This document shows positions 6,255 through 12,473 of a DNA stretch of 12,473 nt, one piece after another. The notes below the pieces were generated by a model. That model was given only the letters and a program-made list of their open reading frames with translations, did no database searches and was not told the DNA's origin. The position numbers were made by a program, and so were the translations under genes. The stretch lies in contig CAIPUP010000429.1 of NCBI GenBank assembly GCA_903868285.1, forward strand, positions 1-12,473. The letters are read 5' to 3'. How positions within the stretch are numbered: the stretch's first letter is position 1; the number at the start of each line of letters is the position of its first letter. Source of the stretch: an uncultured beta proteobacterium (GTDB lineage Bacteria > Pseudomonadota > Gammaproteobacteria > Burkholderiales > SG8-39).

Positions 6255-7697
6255 ATGTCTGCAGCCATCAGCAATGTCCGTCCCAAGGCCGACAAGGTTC
6301 TGGTCGATATCGTCGACTACGTCATGAAGTACAAGATCAGCAGCCGCGAGGCCTATGACACCGCCCGCCTGTGTCTGATCGACACCCTGGGCTGCGGCCT
6401 GGAGGCGCTGGAGTACCCGGCCTGCACCAAGCTGCTCGGGCCGGTGGTGCCGGGCACCGTCGTGCCGCATGGCGCCAAGGTGCCGGGCACGCAGTTCCAG
6501 CTCGATCCGATTCAGGCCGCGTTCAACATCGGCGCCATGATTCGCTGGCTGGACTTCAACGACACCTGGCTGGCCGCGGAATGGGGTCATCCCTCTGACA
6601 ACCTGGGCGGCATTCTCGCCACCGCCGACTGGCTGTCGCGCAATGCCGTGGCTGCCGGCAAGAAGCCGCTGCTCATGCGCGACGTGCTCACCGCCATGAT
6701 CAAGGCGCATGAAATCCAGGGCGTGATCGCGCTGGAGAACTCCTTCAACCGCGTCGGCCTCGATCATGTGGTGTTGGTGAAAGTCGCCTCCACCGCCGTG
6801 GTGGCGCAACTGATGGGCCTGAACCGCGAAGAAATCATCAATGCCGTATCGCTGGCCTGGGTCGACGGACAGTCGCTGCGCACCTATCGCCATGCCCCGA
6901 ACACCGGCTCGCGCAAATCCTGGGCAGCCGGTGATGCCACCAGCCGTGCCGTGCGTCTGGCACTGATCGCCCGCACCGGCGAGATGGGCTATCCCTCGGT
7001 GCTCACCGCCAAGGGCTGGGGCTTTTACGACGTGCTGTTCAAGGGCAAGCCGTTCCAGTTCCAGCGCAAGTACGGCAGCTATGTCATGGAGCATGTGCTG
7101 TTCAAGATTTCCTTCCCGGCCGAGTTCCATGCCCAGACCGCCGTCGAGGCCGCCGTCACACTGCACCCGCTGGTGAAAGACCGGCTCGATCAAATTCAGA
7201 AAGTGGAAATCGTTACGCACGAATCGGCCATCCGCATCATCGACAAGTCAGGCCCGCTGGATAACCCGGCCGACCGCGACCACTGCATCCAGTACATGGC
7301 AGCCGTGGCCATGATCAAGGGCAACCTCACCGCCGCCGATTACGAAGATGCGGTGGCGCGTGACAAGCGCATCGATGCGCTGCGGGCCAAGATGTTGTGC
7401 ATCGAGAACAAGCAGTACTCGAAGGACTATCACGACCCGGCCAAGCGTTCGATTGCCAATCAGCTGCAGGTGTTCTTCAAGGACGGATCGAAGACTGCCA
7501 AGGTGGCGGTAGAATATCCAATCGGTCATCGCCGTCGTCGCAAGGAAGGCATACCGGTGCTGGAAGCCAAGTTCCGTACCAATCTGGCACGCCGCTTCCC
7601 GGTCAAGCAGCAGCAGACCATTCAGGCCCTGTGTCAGAACAGCAAGCGCCTGGAAGCCACCCCGGTGAATGAATTCGTCGACCTGTTCGTGATCTGA
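6255..7697 (+). CDS. prpD: 2-Methylcitrate dehydratase
   Basis: A 480-residue member of the MmgE/PrpD family, which dehydrates 2-methylcitrate to 2-methyl-cis-aconitate without an iron-sulfur cluster. Family landmarks are RWLDFNDTWLAAEWGHPSDN from 97 to 116, GSRKSWAAGDATSRA (218-232) and KISFPAEFHAQTAVEA (284-299). Length equals that of E. coli PrpD (483). The start has TAGGAA (6245-6250) four bases upstream and follows prpC by 32 bases of AT-rich spacer without a terminator, so it is read as part of the prpBCD operon. Rehydration of its product would be done by the aconitase encoded next. The gene is intact with no unusual features. Confidence 0.96.
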   Translation: MSAAISNVRPKADKVLVDIVDYVMKYKISSREAYDTARLCLIDTLGCGLEALEYPACTKLLGPVVPGTVVPHGAKVPGTQFQLDPIQAAFNIGAMIRWLDFNDTWLAAEWGHPSDNLGGILATADWLSRNAVAAGKKPLLMRDVLTAMIKAHEIQGVIALENSFNRVGLDHVVLVKVASTAVVAQLMGLNREEIINAVSLAWVDGQSLRTYRHAPNTGSRKSWAAGDATSRAVRLALIARTGEMGYPSVLTAKGWGFYDVLFKGKPFQFQRKYGSYVMEHVLFKISFPAEFHAQTAVEAAVTLHPLVKDRLDQIQKVEIVTHESAIRIIDKSGPLDNPADRDHCIQYMAAVAMIKGNLTAADYEDAVARDKRIDALRAKMLCIENKQYSKDYHDPAKRSIANQLQVFFKDGSKTAKVAVEYPIGHRRRRKEGIPVLEAKFRTNLARRFPVKQQQTIQALCQNSKRLEATPVNEFVDLFVI

Positions 7698-7730
7698 TCC
7701 GGTCGATTTCTGACCCTGCACGCCCCCGCT

Positions 7731-7757
7731 CACCGTTACTGGACCACCGTTACTGGA
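7731..7757 (+). repeat. Tandem 13-bp duplication including the acnA ribosome site
   Basis: CACCGTTACTGGA occurs at 7731-7743 and again at 7745-7757 with one base between them. The second copy runs into GA to form the Shine-Dalgarno GGAG seven bases before the acnA start at 7766. The first copy carries only the TGGA part. It looks like a recent local duplication in the prpD-acnA spacer. Confidence 0.85.
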
Positions 7758-7765
7758 GATTTTCG

Positions 7766-10495
7766 ATGTCCCACAATCTGATGAACACGCTCAAGGAATT
7801 CAAACTCGCCAGTGGCAAGAAGGGCAAGTTCTACTCGCTGCCGGCGCTGGAGAAAGCGCTCGGCAACAAGATTTCGCGCCTGCCGGTGTCGGTGCGTATC
7901 GTGCTCGAGTCGGTGCTGCGTAACTGCGATGGCAAGAAAGTGGCTGAACAGCATGTGCGCCAGCTCGCCGCCTGGAAGCCCAATGGCAATCGCACCGAGG
8001 AAATCCCCTTCGTGCTGGCGCGCATCGTGCTGCAGGACCTGACCGGCATCCCGTTGCTGACCGACCTGGCCGCCATGCGCTCGGTGGCCGACAAGTTCAA
8101 CAAGGATGCCAAGGTGGTCGAGCCGCTGGTGCCGGTCGACCTGGTGGTGGATCACTCGGTGCATATCGACAACTACGGCACCGCCAATGCGCTCGACCTG
8201 AACATGAAGCTGGAGTTCAAGCGCAATCAGGAACGCTACAAGTTCATGAAGTGGGGCATGCAGGCCTTTGACACCTTCAAGGTCGTGCCGCCCGGCATCG
8301 GCATCATTCACCAGGTCAACCTGGAGTACCTGGCGCGCGGCGTGCACAAGTCGCGCGACAACGTCTACTACCCCGACACCCTGGTCGGTACCGACAGCCA
8401 CACCACCATGATCAACGGCATCGGTGTCGTGGGCTGGGGCGTGGGCGGTATCGAAGCCGAAGCCGGCATGCTCGGCCAGCCGGTGTACTTCCTCACCCCC
8501 GATGTGGTGGGCATGCACCTCAAGGGCAAGCTGCGCGAAGGCTGCACCGCCACCGACCTGGTGCTGACCGTGGTCGAAATCCTGCGCAAGGCCAAGGTGG
8601 TGGGCAAGTTCGTGGAATTCTTCGGCGAAGGTGCCGAAGCGCTGTCGGTGCCCGACCGCTCCACCCTGGCCAACATGGCACCGGAATACGGCGCCACCAT
8701 GGGCTTTTTCCCGGTCGATCAAGTCACCGTGGATTTCATGCGCGGCACCGGCCGTACCACCGCCGAAGTGGATGCCTTCGAGGCCTACTTCAAGGCCCAG
8801 GGCATGTTTGGCATCCCGCGCAAGGGCGATGTCGACTACAGCCAGGTCATCGAACTCGACCTGTCGACCGTGGCACCGTCGCTGGCCGGCCCCAAGCGCC
8901 CGCAGGACCGCATCGAGATCGGCAACGTCAAAGCCAACTTCACCGACCTGTTCGCCAAGCCCGCCAGCGAGAACGGCTTCTCCAAGAAAGCCGCCGACCT
9001 GAACGTGCCGGTACGCACCGCCGATGGCATCGACATTCGCAACGGCGACATCATGATCGCCGCCATCACCTCCTGCACCAACACCTCCAACCCGGGCGTG
9101 TTGCTGGCAGCCGGTCTGCTGGCCAAGAAAGCCGTCGAGCGCGGCCTCAAGGTGAAAAAGCACGTCAAGACCTCACTCGCGCCCGGATCGCGTGTGGTGA
9201 CCGAATACCTCACCCGCGCCGGACTGTTGGCCTATCTGGAGCAGCTGGGCTTCTACATCGCCGGTTACGGCTGCACCACCTGTATCGGCAATGCCGGTGA
9301 CCTGTCGCCGACCATCAATGAAACCATCCAGAAGAACGATCTGATCTGCGCTGCGGTGCTGTCGGGCAACCGCAACTTCGAGGCCCGCATCCATGCCAAC
9401 CTGCGCGCCAACTTCCTGGCCTCGCCGCCGCTGGTGGTGGCCTATGCCATCGCCGGCACGGTGCTGCGCGACCTGATGACCGAGCCGGTCGGCCAGGGCA
9501 AGGATGGCAAGGATGTGTTCATCGGTGACATCTGGCCGTCCAGCCATGAAATTGCCGCGTGCATGAAGTACGCCATGGACCCGAAGACCTTCCGCAAGCT
9601 GTATGGCGATCTGACCAAGGGCCAGGATCTGTGGAACGCCGTGCCCTCGGTGGCCGGTCAGGTCTACGACTGGCCCAACTCCACCTACATCGCCGAGCCG
9701 CCGTTCTTCAAGGGCTTCACCATGGAGGCCGGCAAGGCTGCCGCGGTGCATGGCGCGCGCATCCTCGGTCTGTTCGGTGACTCGGTCACCACCGACCACA
9801 TCAGCCCGGCCGGCTCGATCAAGCCGACCTCACCGGCTGGCATCTTCTTGCAGGAGAACGATGTCTCGGTAGCCGACTTCAACAGCTACGGCGCACGTCG
9901 CGGCAACTTCGAAGTCATGGTGCGCGGTACCTTCGCCAACGTGCGGATCAAGAACCTGATGATTCCCGCCAACAGCGATGGCTCGCGTATCGAAGGCGGC
10001 CTGACGCGCTACCAGCCCTCGGGCGAGCAGATGCCGATCTACGACGCGGCCATGAAATACATCGCAGCCGGCACGCCGACCGTGGTGTTTGGTGGCGAGG
10101 AATACGGCACTGGCTCCTCGCGTGACTGGGCTGCCAAGGGCACGCAGTTGCTGGGCGTCAAGGTGGTGGTGGCGCGTTCCTTCGAGCGCATTCACCGCTC
10201 CAACCTGGTCGGCATGGGTGTGTTGCCGCTGCAGTTCAAGGGCAATGATTCCTGGGAATCGCTCGGCATCAAGGGCGACGAAGAGATCGACGTCATCGGC
10301 ATGGACAACATCCGGCCGCAGCAGGACGTCACCCTGGTGGTGCGCGGCAAGGACGGCAGCCGGCGCGAGATCAAGGTGCTGTGCCGTATCGACACGCCGA
10401 TCGAGATCGACTACTACCACCACGGCGGCATCATGCCGTACGTGTTGCGCGAGTTGCTCGCCAGCGCCGGCCCGGCCAAGCGTCAGGTGGCGTAA
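7766..10495 (+). CDS. acnA: Aconitate hydratase A
   Basis: This 909-residue [4Fe-4S] hydro-lyase interconverts citrate and isocitrate and can hydrate 2-methyl-cis-aconitate to 2-methylisocitrate. The cluster-binding cysteines are Cys437 in SCTNTSNPG and Cys503/Cys506 in GCTTCIGN. Other family segments are GTDSHTTMING (208-218), GDSVTTDHISPAG (671-683) in the swivel domain linker, and the substrate loop GTGSSRDWAAKG (781-792). The N-terminus (FYSLPALEKALG, RLPVSVRIVLESVLRN) matches AcnA/IRP-type aconitase rather than AcnD or AcnB. Length fits the roughly 890-residue family. The gene follows prpD by 68 bases without a terminator. Its position suggests it serves both the TCA and methylcitrate cycles, with no acnD/prpF pair visible. 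The start at 7766 is favoured by GGAG at 7755-7758. Confidence 0.95.
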   Translation: MSHNLMNTLKEFKLASGKKGKFYSLPALEKALGNKISRLPVSVRIVLESVLRNCDGKKVAEQHVRQLAAWKPNGNRTEEIPFVLARIVLQDLTGIPLLTDLAAMRSVADKFNKDAKVVEPLVPVDLVVDHSVHIDNYGTANALDLNMKLEFKRNQERYKFMKWGMQAFDTFKVVPPGIGIIHQVNLEYLARGVHKSRDNVYYPDTLVGTDSHTTMINGIGVVGWGVGGIEAEAGMLGQPVYFLTPDVVGMHLKGKLREGCTATDLVLTVVEILRKAKVVGKFVEFFGEGAEALSVPDRSTLANMAPEYGATMGFFPVDQVTVDFMRGTGRTTAEVDAFEAYFKAQGMFGIPRKGDVDYSQVIELDLSTVAPSLAGPKRPQDRIEIGNVKANFTDLFAKPASENGFSKKAADLNVPVRTADGIDIRNGDIMIAAITSCTNTSNPGVLLAAGLLAKKAVERGLKVKKHVKTSLAPGSRVVTEYLTRAGLLAYLEQLGFYIAGYGCTTCIGNAGDLSPTINETIQKNDLICAAVLSGNRNFEARIHANLRANFLASPPLVVAYAIAGTVLRDLMTEPVGQGKDGKDVFIGDIWPSSHEIAACMKYAMDPKTFRKLYGDLTKGQDLWNAVPSVAGQVYDWPNSTYIAEPPFFKGFTMEAGKAAAVHGARILGLFGDSVTTDHISPAGSIKPTSPAGIFLQENDVSVADFNSYGARRGNFEVMVRGTFANVRIKNLMIPANSDGSRIEGGLTRYQPSGEQMPIYDAAMKYIAAGTPTVVFGGEEYGTGSSRDWAAKGTQLLGVKVVVARSFERIHRSNLVGMGVLPLQFKGNDSWESLGIKGDEEIDVIGMDNIRPQQDVTLVVRGKDGSRREIKVLCRIDTPIEIDYYHHGGIMPYVLRELLASAGPAKRQVA

Positions 10496-10520
10496 AGCGC
10501 TGCGCTGCTGCTTGAGCAAT

Positions 10521-10548
10521 AAAAAAACCGCCTTCGGGCGGTTTTTTT
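10521..10548. terminator. Bidirectional intrinsic terminator
   Basis: A 12-base perfect inverted repeat, seven A plus CCGCC pairing with GGCGG plus seven T, closes a TTCG tetraloop. It supplies a GC stem with a T-tract on both strands, and it lies between the convergent acnA and hydrolase genes, so it can end both transcripts. Confidence 0.95.
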
Positions 10549-10570
10549 AGTCAGCGCAATCAATGCTGCG

Positions 10571-11515
10571 CTACACCACGCCCTGCTGGCGCAGAAACGC
10601 CAGCATCGCCTCACGACATTCCTGCGGCCGCTCCACCTGCAGCAGATGACCGGTCTGCGGCACGAATTCATAGGCATAGCCATGCTCGCGCGCCAGCGCC
10701 TGATTGGCCACGCCGGTGGGCGGATTGCCCTTGAGTTCGGGGTCGGCGCCGATCAGCTTGACCGGGCATTTCACCAGCGATGCCGACGGCCACAGGTCCA
10801 GCGTCAGCGCTGCCAGATAGATGCTTGCTTCCAGTTCGCGCTGGCAGGACAACACCCAGCCGCCGCCCTCGACCGCTGAACCGGGTCGCACCACGGCAAG
10901 CCCCATGTCCTCGATGGCCTGCGGCTGCCAGCGACTGCAGGCGCGACTGGCCTGGTAATAGCTCACCATGCCCTCGGCCGAATCGAAGCGATCGGGCCGA
11001 CCGCAGGCGAATTCCACCAGTCGCATCTCGAACGCATGCATGGCGTCGTACAGCGCATGACCGCGCGGCGGCACGCTCGGCGGATCGAACAGGATCAGCG
11101 CATCCCACACCCCGCCCATCTGCACCGCATGCTTGAGCGCCGAGCGCGACGAGGCCGAATGAAACACACCAACCAGCTTCTGACCAGGCGCGAGGTGACT
11201 GCGCAACGCTGCCTGCACACTGCCGATATCGCGCGCCAGCTGCTGGTAGTTGTGACCGTCGGCACCACTGGGGGCAGTACGTCCATGGTTACGCATGTCG
11301 AACAAGGCCAGCTCGAACTGCTCCAGCAGTGGCTGCCAGAACACCCGATAGCCATCGATGGCAAAACCATTGCCATGCGTGATCAGCAAACACGGCCCCT
11401 TGCCAATGCCATAGCGCCGCACCTGCAGCGACACACCGTCACTCAGACTGACATCAAAGCTTTGCTCTGGCTGGGGTAGGCCTGGGTTGGAAGAATGACT
11501 GCTTGTTGTCGACAT
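10571..11515 (-). CDS. Alpha/beta hydrolase of unknown substrate
   Basis: The 314-residue protein has the alpha/beta hydrolase layout. The oxyanion-hole motif HGNG is at 47-50, and FDMRNHGRT (72-80) follows strand 4. The nucleophile region is GVFHSASS (116-123) with Ser120. A candidate acid, Asp258, is in LIGADPE after strand 7, and the catalytic His290 is in TGHLL. The nucleophile elbow lacks the usual glycines of G-x-S-x-G (it reads F-H-S-A-S), so it is a divergent subfamily, though the triad looks complete. The first 18 or so residues are Ser/Pro-rich and probably disordered, with no signal peptide, so it is likely cytoplasmic. The start at 11515 has GGAGAG (complement of 11524-11529) eight bases upstream. 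It is a single gene, convergent with acnA. Esterase, C-C hydrolase and thioesterase roles are all possible, and nothing here decides. Confidence 0.85.
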   Translation of the reverse strand: MSTTSSHSSNPGLPQPEQSFDVSLSDGVSLQVRRYGIGKGPCLLITHGNGFAIDGYRVFWQPLLEQFELALFDMRNHGRTAPSGADGHNYQQLARDIGSVQAALRSHLAPGQKLVGVFHSASSRSALKHAVQMGGVWDALILFDPPSVPPRGHALYDAMHAFEMRLVEFACGRPDRFDSAEGMVSYYQASRACSRWQPQAIEDMGLAVVRPGSAVEGGGWVLSCQRELEASIYLAALTLDLWPSASLVKCPVKLIGADPELKGNPPTGVANQALAREHGYAYEFVPQTGHLLQVERPQECREAMLAFLRQQGVV

Positions 11516-11820
11516 CGTGCTTGCTCTCCGCTTGCTTGCCGGGGTTGAAGCACCCGGAAATTTAATCTAAGTATCTGATTATAAATGGTTTTATTACAAA
11601 TCGCACGTTCCGCAAGTATTCCAACTGGGACTCCGCGTGAGCGACTGAACCGATCAAAGGCGACCTGGGTATTTCTACTTCCTAGCAAGAAACTTCTAAA
11701 GTTCCTCGTCGAGAGCCCGATTATAGAGAGTGGGGTTTGGTGTCAATACATGAACGCCCATAGGTGCTTTTTGCAACCTTAAAGGCTCTTATTTAACGTA
11801 TCCGCCCCAGGAAACAGGTG
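11516..11820. other. AT-richer spacer between the hydrolase and the repeat-protein gene
   Basis: These 305 bases separate two divergent genes. GC content drops noticeably compared with the metabolic genes to the left. A TATAAT hexamer for the hydrolase lies at 11578-11583 (minus). On the plus strand an AGGA ribosome site sits at 11809-11812, but I see no convincing -35/-10 pair for the repeat gene. Small symmetric elements are present: AACTT-CTA-AAGTT at 11691-11703, and CCGGG/CCCGG arms around 11540-11557. A short minus-strand frame crossing into the hydrolase gene in another frame shows no recognisable protein. Confidence 0.6.
11578..11583 (-). promoter_or_regulatory. Candidate -10 element for the hydrolase gene
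   Basis: The minus strand reads TATAAT exactly, in a T-rich context. Seventeen bases upstream there is no good -35 (GTGCGA). Transcription would start near 11571, leaving a leader of about 55 bases. Confidence 0.4.
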
Positions 11821-12473
11821 ATGGCGACAAGTATCGCTCCAGCCGTAAGAGCCGTAACTCCTCTCTCTCTGACGACAACCCAAATCAGAGATCTGACTAC
11901 CGCGCAAATTAAGGCGTTAGCCACTGCACAACTCAATGCAATGAGTAGCGCACAAATCGACGCCATCGAAACACAGGATTTTGTTGTTTTAAGTGGTGCC
12001 CAAATAGCCGCGTTTGATCCCACCGAATTCGCGGCGGGCGTCGATTACACATACACAAGACTTTCGTTACTTTCTAGTGCGCAAACAAAATCTCTGAGTG
12101 GGGCACAGATCTCTGCGCTATCCGGTGCCGATCTAACTCTACTTTCTACCAACCAAATATCATGGCTATCGGTTACAGCAGTTAGTGGCTTATCGTCTCT
12201 TGCAATCAATCAATTAAATAGAAACCAGTTTCAGGCGCTAACCACATCGCAAATCGGCGCACTATCGACTGCCAATTTTTCGGGAATCACTACGACCCTT
12301 ATCGAAGCGCTAAACAGCGCGCAAGTGGGTGTTCTGACAAGCGCAACACTCAATAGCTTGAGCAGCGCACAACTACGCTCTATCAGCACAAGCAATATTG
12401 CTGCGATCACTACGGCACAGATTGCCAACTTAAACACCAGGCAAATCGCTAGCTTGTCCACGACACAAATTGC
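11821..12473 (+). CDS. Octapeptide-repeat protein, N-terminal part (runs off window)
   Basis: The frame from ATG 11821 stays open for 217 codons to the window edge, with no stop. An AGGA ribosome site lies eight bases upstream, and an in-frame TAA at 11794 bounds the start (GTG at 11818 is the only alternative). After a 16-residue leader (MATSIAPAVR onward, no signal peptide) the protein is almost entirely an eight-residue repeat, L-[ST]-[ST]-A-Q-I-x-[AS]. There are 7 units at residues 17-72, an 11-residue interruption at 73-83 and 17 units from 84 on. The protein is rich in Ser, Thr, Ala, Leu and Gln, has almost no Cys or Trp, and carries little charge. Codons such as TTA, CTA, AGT, AGA and ATA are frequent, unlike the neighbours. 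I do not recognise a family or function. A solenoid of short capped helices or strands is one guess, and a large secreted or surface protein is another. Confidence 0.85.
   Translation, partial: MATSIAPAVRAVTPLSLTTTQIRDLTTAQIKALATAQLNAMSSAQIDAIETQDFVVLSGAQIAAFDPTEFAAGVDYTYTRLSLLSSAQTKSLSGAQISALSGADLTLLSTNQISWLSVTAVSGLSSLAINQLNRNQFQALTTSQIGALSTANFSGITTTLIEALNSAQVGVLTSATLNSLSSAQLRSISTSNIAAITTAQIANLNTRQIASLSTTQI
11869..12473 (+). repeat. 24-bp period coding repeat (octapeptide array)
   Basis: The repeat is clear in protein but diverged in DNA: units share L at position 1, Ser/Thr at 2-3, Q at 5 and I/L/V/F at 6, while synonymous codons vary freely (CAA/CAG, and TTA/CTA/CTT/CTG/TTG). The array is in two blocks, 11869-12036 and 12070 to the window end, split by 33 bases. 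Because 33 is not a multiple of 24, the repeat register shifts by 9 bases (three residues) while the reading frame is kept. The divergence argues for an old array under protein-level selection rather than recent slippage. Confidence 0.85.

Noticed and set aside
7736..9163. A 475-residue minus-strand open frame opposite acnA.
   Set aside because: It is antisense to conserved aconitase coding sequence, is His/Gly-rich, and has no domain or ribosome site, which makes it a codon-bias shadow.
11443..11688. An 81-residue minus-strand frame overlapping the start of the hydrolase gene.
   Set aside because: It overlaps the hydrolase coding region in another frame, and no family or ribosome site supports it.
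11793..12461. Two 76-residue minus-strand open frames (11793-12023 and 12231-12461) rich in Ala, Ile, Cys and Val that look like small membrane proteins.
   Set aside because: They are antisense to the octapeptide repeat; their periodic hydrophobic pattern is the complement of the 24-bp coding repeat. The plus-strand frame is longer, has a ribosome site and shows a constrained protein pattern.
1..12473. CRISPR arrays, tRNA or rRNA genes, insertion sequences.
   Set aside because: No spaced direct repeats with unique spacers, no cloverleaf or CCA-ended tRNA-like segment, and no transposase or terminal inverted repeats were seen. The coding octad array is contiguous, not CRISPR-like.

Overview
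The window is a GC-rich proteobacterial chromosome segment holding central carbon metabolism genes. At its right-hand end lies a stretch of visibly lower GC that opens a long repetitive protein gene. The protein sequences of malate dehydrogenase, PrpD and the Sdh subunits resemble, from memory, betaproteobacterial (Burkholderiales-like) homologues, and a succinate dehydrogenase-mdh neighbourhood is common in that class. No rRNA or other taxonomic marker is present, so this is a tentative placement.

Left part (1-2655, minus strand): a succinate dehydrogenase operon reading sdhC-sdhD-sdhA-(sdhB). sdhC and sdhD overlap, and sdhD and sdhA are one base apart. sdhA is separated from a probable sdhB start at the very edge of the window by about 100 bases that carry a 13-bp tandem repeat. 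Centre-left (2656-2989): a 334-bp divergent regulatory region with an extended -10 promoter for sdhC, an exact 18-bp inverted repeat and two smaller palindromes. Centre (2990-10495, plus strand): mdh with its own intrinsic terminator, then prpB-prpC-prpD-acnA, closely spaced. A bidirectional TTCG-loop terminator (10521-10548) lies between acnA and a convergent alpha/beta hydrolase gene (10571-11515, minus strand).

The metabolic genes form one logical unit. PrpC joins propionyl-CoA to oxaloacetate, PrpD dehydrates 2-methylcitrate, AcnA can rehydrate 2-methyl-cis-aconitate, and PrpB splits 2-methylisocitrate into pyruvate and succinate. Succinate dehydrogenase and malate dehydrogenase then return the succinate to oxaloacetate. 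Only fumarase and a propionyl-CoA-forming enzyme are missing from a full turn of the 2-methylcitrate cycle. No prpR, gntR-type regulator, acnD or prpF is present in the window.

Right end (11516-12473): an AT-richer 305-bp spacer precedes an open reading frame that starts at 11821 and runs off the window. It encodes 217 visible residues, almost all of them copies of an eight-residue repeat with consensus L-[ST]-[ST]-A-Q-I-x-[AS]. This is the least ordinary element of the window and probably the N-terminal part of a large repeat protein of unknown function, possibly acquired horizontally.
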